From assembly GCA_963277665.1 (NCBI GenBank), contig OY728158.1, forward strand, positions 596,278,818 through 596,342,817: DNA of 64,000 nt. Reading direction: 5' to 3'. The notes beneath the pieces are model-generated. The model saw nothing but the letters and a program-made list of their open reading frames with translations. It did not search any database and was not told the origin of the DNA. Source of the stretch: Viscum album. Taxonomy: Eukaryota > Streptophyta > Magnoliopsida > Santalales > Viscaceae. Position numbers and translations under genes: made by a program. Of the stretch, positions 13,901 to 26,900 are shown in pieces (position 1 is the stretch's first letter; each line of letters opens with the position of its first letter).

Positions 13901-16321
13901 ATAATGAAATAAAATAAAGATGCTCGTTGAAGAACATTACATATTCTTCGGGTATCCTCCTTAGGTTTTCACCAAAAACTTCTAGGTTAGATTTATATCC
14001 AATATAATGAATCTATGATGAGAGGAGAGAATTTGGGATGTGATTTTTATGATATTTTTAGATCCAAATTTCTTAGTGGTGTGAAAATTTGGAGACAGTG
14101 ATTTCCCATCAAAAGTCGAGGAGTGAGATTCCTATAAAAACTTAAAGGTATTCGCTATTGAGAGGTAAATATTACAAAAAATGGCTCAAAATTCGATAAT
14201 TATAGGTTTTTATTTATTTTGTTTGATTAACACATCAAAAATATTATTAAACACATTCTTTTAACATTACATTCCTCAAATTTTAAGTTTTCTTATTTTT
14301 ACAATTTTGCTTTTTCACAATGGTAATAAGTTTTTCTACCTCGATAATTTATCCATTAAGACAAAATTATAGTGATAATTATAAGATAATTTATAACCAC
14401 TAATTCTAAATATCATATCATATTTTTAAAATATAAATCATATGCTTTTTCCAAATAAATTTTTATACAAGTGCATGTACGTGAAAAAAACAATGCTTTA
14501 ACCATACCATCTCTAATAGAGTTTTCACTATTTAGGTATCAATATATTAATTATAAATGAAAAATGGTCCATTAATGGATCATATTTGTTATTTATTAAA
14601 ATGTTAAAATATATTTTTATAAAATAGTATTTTTAGTAAATTTAAATTATTTAATAAATAATCATTTATTATAAAAAAAAATAATGTTAATTTTTCATTA
14701 TTCATCAAATTTTAATTTAAAAATATAAATAAAATGCTAGAATTAGAATATATTATATTAAAATCAGGGTAACATGATATATTAATATAAAAAAATAATG
14801 GAACACATTAATTCATTTAGTTTATTTCACTTTCAATATTATTCATATCATTTATTTTATTTAATTGTTAATTAAATAATTATAACGTTGGTGTTTCGTA
14901 AAAATATAATGTAATTATTTCATATATCAAAATTAAAAATAAATGATTATGATAAAAAACACATTTATATTTAAATACAATATTTACAATGGAACCTGTT
15001 TTTTTATCCCCATACCAATGCCTTATAGAAATTAAAATGTATAATGGTTCTTTTTTGTCTTTTCATTACATTACTTATTATATGGGTCACATTCATGGAA
15101 AAATGTCAAATAAAATCATAATATAATATCCTAAGGTCATAATGATATAATATTTTCCATAAATAATGATTTGGATAAAATGGTAGGTTATTGTAACCCT
15201 TATATTCTTAGTTTAACCCTAAGGTAAATGAATTTTTACCTAAACTACAATAAATAATTTTTATTCTTTTCACTATTATATTTTGTAAATAATAAAGTTA
15301 AAAATGTTATAAATTTTAAATTATTCTTATCCCAAATATGGTATAATTTTTTATAAATTTAATTCACATAAGTTGAAAATTATATTTTAAAATTACTTCC
15401 AGATACAAGACGTAAAACCTGGTTATTAAAGTGAAAATGATCAAAAGTTTAAAAACATTTTATATAAAATTTAAATATGAAATTGATTCCAATTAACTGA
15501 ATTGGATTAATAGATTTATATTTGAACTAATAATACTTCAAAACAATCTTTAAAATATAATTTAACTTTATAAACAATTTTGGTAAAAAGGTCGTTTCAA
15601 TTAAAATTCAGTGTTTTTCATTATTCATCAAAAAATAAATCATTTCATAAAAAACCCAAATATTCACACAAAAATAGTTTCCATATTTTGATTTAAAAAT
15701 TTATTCTTATTATTTAAAAAAAAATTATAAATTTTTTTAAAATAAGTGTGGAAAAAAAGGAGATAAAACTGCTTTTTAGGAAAATTGGGTCTCTAAGAAT
15801 AAAATTTGATTTATTCATATCTCCTCTCTAGAAAACATATAAGTTCAATTTTAAATATATGATCAAATATGTAATATATAAATTTCATTAAAATAATTAA
15901 ATAAAATTCATTTGGTTTATTTATTTATATGATTTTAACCTTTTCACATCAAAATAGTTTTTTGAAAAATATTTTCATTCATTTTTAAAAGGGTTTTATT
16001 TTGATTTATAATTAATTGGTAAGAAAAGCATTCGTTATATAATTTTTTTTATTTTTTTATACTTTAGTTAATTTTATTCATATCCATAATTCCAACTCTT
16101 AGTAGATACCTATAATATTAAATTATAATATTTAAATATTATGTCATGTTTGGTTTAAACTTTGGGTTATGTGTGATACCAGAAAAAAATGTGTGTAACA
16201 TAAGAAAAAAAAATAGTATTTCATTTAATGATATCTAAAATAAATGTTTTATATAAAACAAAATATTTAAATTAATTCATTTATTGGAAAAAATAATTTC
16301 ATAAAATATTAGGGTTTTACA
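10919..16321 (-). repeat. Element A 5' LTR (right copy)
   Basis: This is the second copy of the roughly 5.4 kb direct repeat. The plus strand begins TGGATATTAC (shared with 3028) and ends GGGTTTTACA at 16321, so the minus strand has TG...CA ends. It retains more ancestral C and G than the left copy at several motif positions, for example CGAGATGG at about 13543. It carries the triplicated module at 13351-13770. Confidence 0.78.
13351..13770 (-). repeat. Triplicated module of about 185-190 bp in the right LTR of element A
   Basis: Cores lie at about 13351-13380, 13526-13570 and 13722-13770. The best-preserved words are CACGAGATGGTAGT and GTCGTACATGTGAACGAC. Spacing matches the left LTR and the LTR of element C. 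These GC-containing islands stand out from the surrounding AT-rich sequence. Confidence 0.6.
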
Positions 16322-16651
16322 ACTGAACTTGGATGATGTAATTTACACACCATGTATTTCTTGAATGACATGAGTTCATCCAAATAAAAGGTGTTTCCAT
16401 TCATTGAATTTTATGAACTGAATTCAATTTGTGAGTTTCCATTACAAAACACGTATACAATACACTTCATTAGAAGTTTCAGACATATATTATTTTCATA
16501 ATTCGCTGGCGTCACACATTAAACATCGTGTAATCCATACATGATGTGAACCTGTTGGGAAGATTGAATTTAATACACTAGAACAAAGGGTTCTGAATCA
16601 TGGGAAAATTTATAAAACCATGAACAAAGCCATTTATTATAGATTTGAAGC

Positions 16652-16659
16652 TATATATA
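16652..16659 (+). promoter_or_regulatory. TATA-like box in inverted-repeat arm 1
   Basis: TATATATA lies in a stretch that resembles an LTR or gene promoter, about 40 bp upstream of a good-context ATG. The other arm is only partly conserved at this point, so the promoter function is speculative. Confidence 0.3.
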
Positions 16660-16976
16660 CACACATAGAAAACATCCAATTCATATAGTGCCACCATGGA
16701 ACCCTTCTACAATGTTGTTCTTCGCCACCATTTTTCTTTGGGTATCCATGAAGCTGGTCCTTATCATGCATAGAATGAGTGAGTAGTTCTCTTTGTTTAG
16801 GTGATATTGTTGTGAGGGGATGTGCAATTTGGCATTATTTCTATATTATTTTCATTTTTTGATTGTTTGAACTCTGTTTCTAAATTCCAATCTCGGTTCT
16901 TTGCATATTGCATGACCACTGTCTGTGCTTTGAAGAGTGTTATCTTATTTCATCAATTAATTTTTGTAGTGTTTGT

Positions 16977-16981
16977 ATGTC
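16977..16981. repeat. Target-site duplication of element B, left copy (ATGTC)
   Basis: This matches ATGCC at 27698-27702 in four of five bases; the difference is one transition. The homologous uninterrupted site in the other arm reads ATGAC (minus strand, 28565-28569). Confidence 0.7.
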
Positions 16982-19900
16982 TGTCACGAAACATCCCAGG
17001 TTGACCTTGAACTAGTCACCCATGTCGGTATGCGACAAGGCCCGAGAGGCATTCCCGATCTTCCCAGGCTGGAAACCAGTGCCATGGCATTAGAAGAGGT
17101 TATTGGGGAATGATTTCGTCCAATAAAAATAAATAAAACAGCAGAAAGGAAATTGAACAACACGAAGTAAATAAACAACATGAAAAGAAAGAATGAACAG
17201 AAAAACCAACTAACCTGCCCATGACCAAAATTCCTTTTGACCTCGAGAGTCACTCTCCAAAACACAACCAAGTCTTGCACACAACAAACAAGCTCAACTC
17301 AAACCTTCAACAAAAATAAAAATGGGAAAACACTATAGGTGTGAGTATTAAAAGTCAGCAGCTGTGCCTAACAAACTATTCCCAATGCACTACATTTAAA
17401 TAAAGAAACATACTAATTCTAGGTTTGAACTAAATTATAAACATTGTGGGTTTCCACACACACAAATCCATTTCTAAGACAAGTAACAGTTCATTGCCCT
17501 TTTTATTTTAAATTCAAGCTTAATGTTTGAAAGGAACAATTGATTGCATTTTAAAACATTTTCTGTGAAATATTTAAAAATCCATATTTCATTTGATAGT
17601 CAAAGGGAAAACCACACACAACACACACTATGGGAACCAGAAAAAAAGTGGTACATAGGGGTCAACAACTAATCTAGACCTCTTAATTTTCTTCCACATA
17701 AAAATTAACTATAAAGGAAACATGGGTCGAACCTAGGACCTCGTGATCAATCCAGAACATACCATACATGTGACTCATCCTGAAGGCATGCCTACTCCCG
17801 ATGATGTCATAATTCACTAATGCCCTATGTTTCCCTATAATTCCTATTAGAGGGGCCCAATCCCCTAGAAGATAGTCATTCGTACTAAGGGCCACTATCC
17901 AGTGTATAATCTAAAATAGTTTAGCAATCATTCTCAGAAGATTCACTTACTATTCTAGGTACCCATGTCAACACATATTATAAACCGGAAAGGGGTGGGT
18001 CAACAAATTCAATCAAGCAGTAAAAATATCACAAAAATTAATGATGTCAAAATACACCAAATATCACCTCTGAGTCACCCTAAATAGTTTTTTCCAAAAT
18101 AATTTATTTTATTAAAGTGCCAAATGGGCCTTCACCAATTTTAAGGAAAATCCTCATTTCTCAGGTGAACCAAAAACCTTTTTCGCGCTTCAAAATAGAT
18201 CATTTATCAATAAACCAAAACTACATTTAAAATTCCATGAATTATGTTTAAAGGAAAAATGGGCATTCTTTAACTACCGGGTGTCCGCTCATCAGGAAAG
18301 TGTTCCAAGTGTTGTGTTTAAAATAAATGGCTCTTTTTACACCAAAAAATAATTTAAAAAATTATTATCTTATATTATATCCCATTTATTATAATTAATA
18401 AAATATCAATCAATCAATAAATTCAAAATTTAATGGTGAGTGTAGTGGGGGACCTACCTTGGCTCGCTGCCCAACCACAATGGCGCGACACGCCTCACAT
18501 GGGCGTGCAAGCAAGCGCAAGATGAAGACCATAATATCACGGGGTTACCTTGAAAATGTGCTGCAACAAACACACAATAACTAAAATTAGACAAACACGA
18601 ACTTAAAACAATCAAAACGAGCAAAAAACATGAAAGGACCACCTCGACACGTTTTCAGATCACAACTCGCACCATTGACACTATTTAATAAGCCAATTTA
18701 AAATCCAAAAGATGTTTACAAAAGCCACACAATGCCAAAATAACGTACTAATCATTTTAAAGAGCCAACATGACATTTCAAGAAAACACTAGAGTCCAAA
18801 ACAAGACAAAAGCGCATGACACGTTGAAAACTACATTTAAAAGCGCATGTGCCAAAAAACATTTTCAAAACCAAATTCGCAGCATACAAATTATTCAACC
18901 AATCATTTGAAAATTTATAAAACAATTTCACGAAATACCACAAGGTGTTATACCAAAATACTCAAATAATATTTTCAAACCAAACACACAAAAAACCTAT
19001 GCCAAACATTTTTCTCATTTCATACAAAATTTAATAAATGATTAAAATAATTTATAAAAAAAATTCAAGAAGTTACACAAGGATTTTACACAAAAAAATG
19101 AACCGAAAATCCTTTTTTAAAACCTACCGTACACAAACACCATATTAAAAAATGATTCGCAGCCTTTATATAATTTAATAAATGAACTGCAGAACTTATA
19201 AAATAATATTAAGTGGCACAACATGATTACACATGTGAAACACATCTAAATATATGTTAAACCTCACGTAAAGCTATATCCACAACAAGAAAACTGATCA
19301 ATGAATTACAGAATTAATTAAATGGTTGAGATAATTCATCAAACAATTCTTATAGGCAGAAGCGCCTACCTCAAACGTCGATGGAGCTCCCGAAATCGGT
19401 GTGAAACCTCGTTCGCATCGCAACCGCAGCAACAAGAAGCCAATAACCCATGAAGAATAAGTTCGACACACAAAAACATGATTTAATCAGAAACCAATAA
19501 ACCATAAACCAAGAAAGACACCAAAAATAAAAAAAATACCACCACAAGGGGTGGGTTGCGGGTTTACCGAATCAGGGTGGTGCGTCGGCAGCCTACTCGA
19601 GGGAGGTGGAAGGTGTCATAGGCTGGTTTGGGGTGTGCACCTGCAGCCGAAATTGGGTTAGGGAGAAGGGAGGTGGTGGTGTGCAGTGTGGAAGCACAGG
19701 CTGGTGAGGATGCCAGCTGGGAGGGAGACATGCACTGGCGGGGGGCTAGGCTGCAGGAGGAGGGAGCGGCAGCGAGCGACTCTACAGTGTGAGGCCAAAG
19801 TAGGCAAGGGGAGGCGACGCCAGAAAGCCCACTCGAAGAAGAAGAAGTGGTGTGTGTATATGAGGAGGTCAGGATGTTCTTTAAGGGCGTCGGTTTGATT

Positions 19901-20037
19901 TGATGAGGAGGACGGCTGGGTGGCAAGTGGAAGCCGGGAGGGGAGACCGGGAGGAGGTGGCATATGTGGAGGGGGTCTGCACACATTGAGGGTAAAGGGG
20001 AAAATGGGGGGTGGCAGTAGCTTTAGGGTTACTTAAA

Positions 20038-20335
20038 AAAATAATAATTATTATAATCATATTTTTACAATAACAATAATAATAATAATAAAACCAGAAA
20101 TAACAAAAATAATAAAAATGGCCATAATAGAAATAATAATAATAATAATAATAACCAATAATAAAAATAATTATAATAATTATAATAATAATAATATAAA
20201 TAACATATAAAATAATTAAATAATAATAATAATACCCCAATTACGATAATAATAATGGTAATAAATATTTATTAATAATAATACTGATAAGGATAATAAT
20301 AAAAAAATTAATAATAGTAATAATATTATCATATG
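20038..20335. repeat. Degenerate AAT trinucleotide array
   Basis: Long runs of AAT/TAA are interrupted by short variants. The equivalent array lies at 26578-26900 in the other LTR of element B, so it was present before insertion. Open frames across it, such as Ile/Tyr-rich strings on the minus strand, are artefacts of the repeat. Confidence 0.9.
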
Positions 20336-20639
20336 AAACACTAATAATATTCTTTTCATCGTTAATTGATTTATTTCATTTTAAATGTTAGGGAATTACA
20401 CAGTTAACCTGCAAGACTGATAATCATTTTAAATGGTGAATATAATGACAATTATTCCATTTTTAATAATATTAATATTGGTAATAATTATAATAATTAT
20501 ATATAATTAATATCACTTTTAATAATAACAATTATTCAATAGTAATTTTTCTTTAATGGTATAATATATAGTGTTTGCTTTATTTTAGTTCAATCTCATT
20601 CTTCTTTATTTAATTTTATTTATTTGAATACTGTAACTT

Positions 20640-20790
20640 TGCAGTTCACGCATGCCACAAGCGGTCATGCACGGACCGTGAAGTAGCTTCCGTCCACTCT
20701 AGAAGTTGCCGCTCGGTACCCAGGCCGACCGCACGGCCACCGCTAACCGTACGGTGCCCGCGCACCGATCTAAGACCCATCTCAACTCTT
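20640..20790. other. GC-rich, CpG-containing block inside the element B LTR
   Basis: This block is GC-rich in an otherwise AT-rich window. It includes GCACGGACCGTG and the perfect palindrome ACCGTACGGT followed by GCCCGCGCACC. The homologous block lies at 27190-27340. It could be a structured RNA part of the LTR or a regulatory island; function is unknown. Confidence 0.55.
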
Positions 20791-21105
20791 GTAAAATATT
20801 AATAATAATAATAATAATAATAATAAAATTATTAACCAAAATTTTTTCAAACAACACAATAAATCACAAACTTCACTCATTTTAAATTTTCCGAAGGCAG
20901 GGGAGTGATGCCGAGGCCTAAGCAGAGTCACGCTGGGTTTCAAAAACGTCCTCCACCCATGTGCCCAGTGATGTTAGCTGAAAAACAGGCACATTTTAAC
21001 ATAACTCAAAAGTTTTTCATTCTAGAGTCAACCCTAACCCCAACATAATTATTTGAGTCCAAATAAATATTGAAATAAAATAATTAATTCAGTTGATGTG
21101 TAAAA

Positions 21106-22149
21106 ATTATCTTGGCCATAACGCTTTCCGCCCTCAAAAAGCCACAAAAAGATCTAGACCCAAATATAAAACTTATCAAGTTTCACCCACCCACAAAAGA
21201 TTAAGCTCCTCCAGTTGATCGATCCAAACAGAAATCGAAAACCCATGACATGAAACTTATCCTCAAAACATGAACTCTTTAAAAACCACCAAAACGAAAC
21301 CCAATCCATCCATTTCAACAAAGGAACAAACAAACTAAAATCACTTTCGAGAGTTATCGCTATAATCTTAGTCCAACAGAACTGTTGGGTGTACTCTACT
21401 CCCGACGTTTACCCAAGAGGAAGAACATAAAATTAAGTGGTTCCACATGAGACCACTCGCCATAAAACGATACCCGAACCAAAAATCGGATACAGACACG
21501 GGGAGGCCCGAACAAAATCCCCACCATAAGGATTGGGAAAACTCTAAATTACTTCATGTGTAACCTTGCAAGATCCGTTGTGGGTCTCCTCACCATAATA
21601 ACTTAAAAGAGTTACCAAACATAAAAACATCTTGCATGGACAAAAAACCCCCACCATAAGGGGGGAGAAGGGAAGGCCAAACTGGTAGAAAATAAATACT
21701 ACCACCATTACTATATAAACAACATCCCACCCTCGAAAGAACATAAACCATGTCACAAAAAAGACAAGGATTAAACCAAGACCCTTATTCACTAATGGGG
21801 TTCTTATGACTATGTGCCAACTTCACTCCGGGGCCTATGGATGGAGCAATGAAGATTCAAGAATCTCCTTCCTCATAGTCAGGATTCAGAAATTACCGAA
21901 CATAACACACAAACCAGAATTTCACCAAACACACATCCAATAAAATAAAAGTTTCAAAGAGGTTCAACCACAGCCATTATTAGGACTGAAAGAAAAGGAA
22001 CACCACAAAACGCTACAAGAGATGATTAATAAAACCAAGAAAAAATACAAAGAGAAAACCTCAAACCAGTCCCCAAACATTGCCCTAATCCTACTGAGAG
22101 TATGAGGTGACCTTCAACAAGCCAGGTCTAGCTTCAACATGCTTCTTGG
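21106..22149 (-). other. Element B interior downstream of gag; no pol recognised
   Basis: About 1 kb of moderate GC content lies between the gag zinc-knuckle region and the 3' LTR. No protease or RT motif is readable. A pyrimidine stretch near 21122-21135 (purine on the minus strand) may be a degraded polypurine tract. Confidence 0.5.
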
Positions 22150-22995
22150 AAACACTACGGTAGAATTGCTACAAGTTACCCCAATGTCCATAGGCGTGGC
22201 AGGCTCTTGGAGCACTCAGACACATTGGCATCTTGGGACCCTGACTACCAAACTAGTGATAGATCACGACATTCCACTATAGATAATAATACTGAAGGTC
22301 TGAAAGCCTATTTATTCCTCTACCAGCACCTCCAACATTAGGTCACTTCTCATTCACATTATCACCATCCTCTGCACTACTTCCCAAAGCTGGAGGATTC
22401 TCCACCTCATGTCCTCCTACTAACCCAACTTCAATAAAAAACGCTTTCCCCACAACATCCAAGAAGGTGGTTAGGTTGAGCTCTTCCACTTTCGATCATA
22501 GATCAAGTTAGAGTCCGAAAACAAACTGTCGAGCCTTCCCTGGATCATTTGAAACAAACCATTGGTTGTACGGAACTAGGTCTACGAAACGTCGATAGAA
22601 TTCTAGGACCTATTCAACGCCCTGCTGAAGGCAAAACAACTTCATCATCTTCCTCAGTTTCGTCCACTTAGAGAAATATTTTTAGATGAACGATGACATG
22701 AAAAACTCCCATGTTAGATGATCCCGAGGTTTATTCCGAGATACAGAATTCCACCATTTCCAGGTTGGACCTTCATGCAAAAAGGTATATAATTTCTCCT
22801 TTAACGACTCAGGAACCCAATGAAAATGAATTTACTCTCAATATTATATCACCACTCCTCCGCCTCAAGTGGATTTTCTTGACCATAAAACATGGGAGGG
22901 TTCAAATTCCGGAATTCCAGAATATAGTCAATAGGCTGATCAACTGGAGGATTTCCTAAGGATGCACCACCTAAAGCTGCATCTTGGGTATCCAT
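22150..22995 (-). pseudogene. Gypsy-type gag pseudogene of element B
   Basis: Gag forms the virus-like particle and packages element RNA. The minus strand starts near 22995 with MDTQDAALGG, then reads NLNPPMFYGQENPLEAEEW, the classic start of the retrotransposon gag capsid domain (P-x-F-x-G-x-x-x-P-x-x-A-x-x-W). Stops and frameshifts follow, but the expected landmarks continue in shifting frames: LFCLQQG-like sequence near 22630, then FYRRFVDLVPYNQW, then GKARQFVFGL. Near 22190 a degraded knuckle reads CHAYGHWGNL, where the second cysteine is Tyr and the histidine is Asn. In-frame stops such as TGA right after EEW make it non-functional. It has a Met primer-binding site upstream and no pol downstream. 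Confidence 0.8.
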
Positions 22996-23512
22996 CGAAC
23001 CTACATGGGGGTGAACACAAAGGAACAAGAAAACAAGGAGTAGGATCAAAACATGGTCATTGCCATTTAAAATTTAAATCTACAAAATATGAAAAATAAA
23101 TCCTCGAAAAACAATTCTTAGAAATAAAGAAAACCCCAAATGATCCACAAGGAGAAACTAGCGTCGATGGGTGACTCAGACATATGGTTAGTGGCTATGT
23201 TCCAGTCATGCCACCGTCACAAGGAACACTCTAGGGTAATGTCTCTTGATCCAGATGGCTTTCCAGACCATGCGAGCTCATGAAGGTCACTTTCCTGGCT
23301 TCCATTTAATTTCCCAACATAAAACAACTCAAAAGAAGTAAAAGACACCAACAACTCAAAAATCCCATGGTGACCCGAGTTTAAGAACGAGAAAGGGTTC
23401 ATGAAGTCCTTCTCATATATACACCTCGAGTCCCGATAATTCTACTCCTACTATGAAAACCATGAATAACGATTGGTGCTCTGAAAAACATGGTCCTCTT
23501 AAGAGCTGACTT

Positions 23513-23524
23513 CCTCTGATACCA
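23513..23524 (-). promoter_or_regulatory. Primer-binding site of element B (initiator tRNA-Met type)
   Basis: The minus strand reads TGGTATCAGAGG, matching 11 of 12 bases of the usual plant tRNA-Met primer-binding site. It sits within four bases of the 5' LTR, exactly where first-strand synthesis should start. Confidence 0.9.
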
Positions 23525-26500
23525 TTTTTTTATGAACCAGCCTGGGTCGACCCTAAACCTATCACCCAAGTTGGTTCGCAACATGTCTCGAGAGGCGTTC
23601 CCGATCCTCCCGGGCTGGCAACAAGCACCAGGGCATCAAAATAGGGAAAGGGGGAAAAATTTCACTCGATAAAAATAAATAATGCAATAGAAAGGAAATA
23701 GAACAATGCGATGTAAATAAGAAACACAAAAAGAAAGAATGAACAACAAAAACCAACTAACCTGACCATGACCAAAACTCCAATTGACCTCAAGATTCAC
23801 TCTCCATAATAGAACAAAGTCTCTCCCATGACGAACAATCTCAAATCAAACCAGCAAAAAAACTAAAAATAGAAACACACTATAGGTGTGAGTATTAAAA
23901 CATAGAAGGTGTGCCCAAAAAACTATTCCCAGTGCACTAACATTAAATAAATAAATTTAATAATTCCATATTTGAAATAAATTATAAAAAATATGGGTTT
24001 CCACACACACACTTCCATTTCTAAGACAAGTAACATTACATTTCCCTTTTAATTAAAAATCAAGTTTAATGTTTGAAAGGAACATCTGCATTGCATTTTA
24101 AAATATTTTTGTGAACAATTTAAAAATAAAATTTTAGTTGTTAGTCAAATGGAAAACCACACACAACACACACTAAGGGAAACAGAAAAGAAGTGTCACA
24201 CAGGGTTCAACAACCAAACAAGACCTCTCAATTGTCTGCCTCTTAAAAATAAACACTAAAGGAAACATTGGTCAAACCTAGGAGCTCGTGAACAATCCAG
24301 AACATACCATACATGTGACTCATCCTGAAGACATTCCTACTCCCAATGACGTCATAATTCCCTAATGCCCAGTGTTGCCTTACATGGCCTAACCGAGGGG
24401 CCCGATCCCCATATCAGAGTGTCATCCGTACTAAGGGCCACTAGCCAGTGCATAATCTAAAATAGTGTAGTAATCGTTCTCAGAAGATTCCCTTACTATG
24501 CCAGGTTACCATGTCATCACATATAATAAACATGAAATGGGTGGGTCAACAAATTCAATCAAGCAGTACAAACATCACACACAAATAATTTAGTCAACAT
24601 ACACCAAATATCACCTCTGAGTCACCCCAAATAGAGTTTTCCAAAAATAATTTATTTTATTAATGTGCCAAATGGGACTTCACAAATTTTAAGGAAAATC
24701 CTCATTTCTCAGGTGAACCAAAACACTTTTTCACGTTTCAAAATAAATAATTTATTAATAAACTAGAATTATATTTAAAATTTTGAGAATTATATTTAAA
24801 GGCCAAACATGTATTCTGTCACTATTGGGTGTCTGCTCATTAAGAAATTGTTTCAAGTGCCATGTATAAAATAAATGAATCTTTTTACACTAAATAATCA
24901 TTTAAAAATTTATTATCTTATTTTATTTTCCATTTATTATAAATAATAATATATCAACCAATCAGTAAATTCTAAATTTAAAGGCGAGTTCAATGGAGGA
25001 CCCACCTCAGCTCGATTCCCAAACAAAATGGAACAACATGCCTCACGCGGGCATACATGTAAGCACAATCTAATGACTCCAATATCATGGGGTTACCTTG
25101 AAAACGTGCTGCAAAAAATTTACACTTACTAAGATTACACAAACACGGACTTAAAAAAATCCAAACGAGCAAACAATGTTAAAGAACCACCTCAACACAT
25201 TTTCAAATCACAAACCTCACCATTGAAACTATTTAATAATCCACATTAAAATTCACAAAATGTTTACAAAAACCACACAACACAATAATAACGTACTAAT
25301 AATTTTAAAGAGCCAACAAGACATTTCAAGAAAACACTAGAGTGAAAAACCATACAAAAGCACTAGACATGTTGAAAACTACATTTAAAAGTGTGTGCGC
25401 CTAAACACATTTTCAAAACCAAATTCACAACATCCAAATTATTCAATATATAATTTGAAAATTTATAAAACAATTTCATGAAATACCAAAAGGTGTTATA
25501 CCAAAACACTCAAGTCATATTTTTAAACCAAAAACATGAAAAACCTATCCCAAACATGTTTCTCATTTCATACACAACTTAATAAACGATTAAAATAATT
25601 TTTAATTCAAAATTAAGATGTTCCAAAAGGCTTTTACAACAAAAACACTCCCAATATCCTTTTTAAAGCAAATCGTACACAAACACCATATTAAAACAAG
25701 AATCCTAACCTTTAAATAATTTAATAAATCAACTGTACAACTTATAAAATAATATTAAGTGGAACAACAAGAGTTCACATGTGAAAAACATCTAAAGATA
25801 TATTAAAACTCAAGTAAAGATACATCCACAATAAGAAAACTGATCAATGAATTACAAAATTAATCAAATTGGTGAGTTAATTCATTAAACAATTCTTATA
25901 GGCGAAAGCGCCTACCTCAAATGTTGACAGAGCCCCCAAAACTGTTGTGAAACCTCATTCTCACCACAATTGCACAGATGAAAAGCCAATAACCCCCCTG
26001 CAGAATAAGTTCGACACACAAAAAGATGATTTAATCCATATCCAATAAAACATAAACCAAGGAGGACACAGAAAATAAAAAAATACTACCACAAGGGGGG
26101 GCTTGCGGGTCTGCCGAATCAGGGGGTGCGTCACCAGCCTGTTCGAGGGATGCAGAAGGCGTTTCAGGCTAGTTTGGGGTGTGCGCCGACGGCTAGATAG
26201 GGGTTAGGGCGAAAGGAGGCGGTGGCGTGAAGTGTGGAAGCACCGGCTGTTGAGGAGGCTGGTTGGGAGGGCTATGTGAACCGGCGGGAGGCTAGGATGT
26301 AAGAGGAGGGAGCAGCGGCGAGCAGCTGGGTGGTGTGAGGCCAAACCAGGCAAGGGGAGGCGACGCCGGCTGGTCCGCTCGAAGAAGAGTAGGTACGACC
26401 ATAGGAGGAGGTAAGGAGGTTCCTGGAGGGCGGCCGTCAGATGTGATTAGGAGGATGGCTAGGTGGTGGCCAGAAGTAGGGAGGGGAGACCGGGAGGAGG

Positions 26501-26547
26501 TGGCGTGCGTGGATGGGGTCTGCGCATAACAAGGGTAAGGGGAAAAC

Positions 26548-26562
26548 GGGGGGGGGGGGGGG
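26548..26562 (+). repeat. Homopolymer run of 15 G in the element B 5' LTR
   Basis: The homologous position in the other LTR (about 20006) has six G. The run therefore expanded after insertion, or reflects an assembly or sequencing slip. Confidence 0.8.
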
Positions 26563-26577
26563 TAGGTTAGGGTTACT

Positions 26578-26900
26578 TAAAAAAATATAATAATGTTTAT
26601 AATAATAATAATAATAATAATAAAACCATAAATAAAAAATAATAATAAAAATGGCCATAATAGAAATAATAATAATAATTATTATAATAACAATAACAAC
26701 CAATAATAATAATAATAATTATAAAAATTATAATATAAATAACTTATAAAATAATGAAATAATAATAATAATAATAATAATAATAATTCCTCAATTACAA
26801 TAATAATAATGGTAAAAAATATTTATTAGTAATAACACTAATAAGAATAATAATAACAAAATTAACAATAGTAATAATATTATCATATGAAACACTAATA
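26578..26900. repeat. Degenerate AAT trinucleotide array
   Basis: This is the counterpart of 20038-20335 in the other LTR of element B. A shorter array lies at 27345-27425, matching 20799-20827. Confidence 0.9.

Larger units (their letters stand above)
3028..16321 (-). mobile_element. Element A: gag-only LTR retrotransposon with about 5.4 kb LTRs
   Basis: Two long direct repeats, 3028-8452 and 10919-16321, share many colinear words, for example CGTAGGCATAATATGAACAT near 3270 and 11153. They enclose 2466 bp. The interior carries a gag zinc-knuckle remnant on the minus strand, so the element reads right to left, with 10919-16321 as the 5' LTR. Read on the minus strand the LTR runs TGTAAAACCC to TATCCA, giving TG...CA ends. 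No protease, RT or integrase could be found inside, so it resembles the large non-autonomous derivatives called LARD or TR-GAG. No target duplication was found: the flanks read acaca and actga. Its LTRs share modules with the LTR of element C, which points to the Tekay/Del lineage. Confidence 0.8.
16322..16981 (+). repeat. Inverted-repeat arm 1, middle piece (between elements A and B)
   Basis: This stretch is homologous to the reverse complement of about 28570-29210. A clear anchor is TTTGGGTATCCATG at about 16737, present reversed near 28795. A TATA-like word lies at 16652-16659. About 40 bp further on, GCCACCATGG opens a 25-codon frame (16696-16773). That ATG is not conserved in the other arm, so I do not call a gene. 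The piece is bounded by element A on the left and element B on the right. Confidence 0.65.
16982..21105 (-). repeat. Element B 3' LTR (left copy)
   Basis: It begins TGTCACGAAA on the plus strand and ends at GTGTAAAA, corresponding to GTGTGGCA in the other copy. On the minus strand this gives an LTR with TG...ACA ends. It contains a GC-rich stretch (about 19370-20030), an AAT array (20038-20335), a second GC-rich block (20640-20790) and a shorter AAT run (20799-20827). Confidence 0.85.

Noticed and set aside
16696..16773. A 25-codon frame with an ideal GCCACCATGG start downstream of a TATA-like box
   Set aside because: The homologous stretch of the other arm (about 28800-28880, minus strand) has no ATG at this place and no conserved frame, so it is probably chance.
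19564..19986. A 140-codon Pro/Ser-rich frame on the minus strand, with overlapping frames on both strands
   Set aside because: It lies in the GC-rich part of an LTR. The frame is broken in the partner LTR (about 26100-26520), and composition alone explains it.
19881..20240. Long Ile/Tyr-rich frame resembling membrane protein sequence
   Set aside because: It is a direct translation of the AAT/TAA microsatellite.
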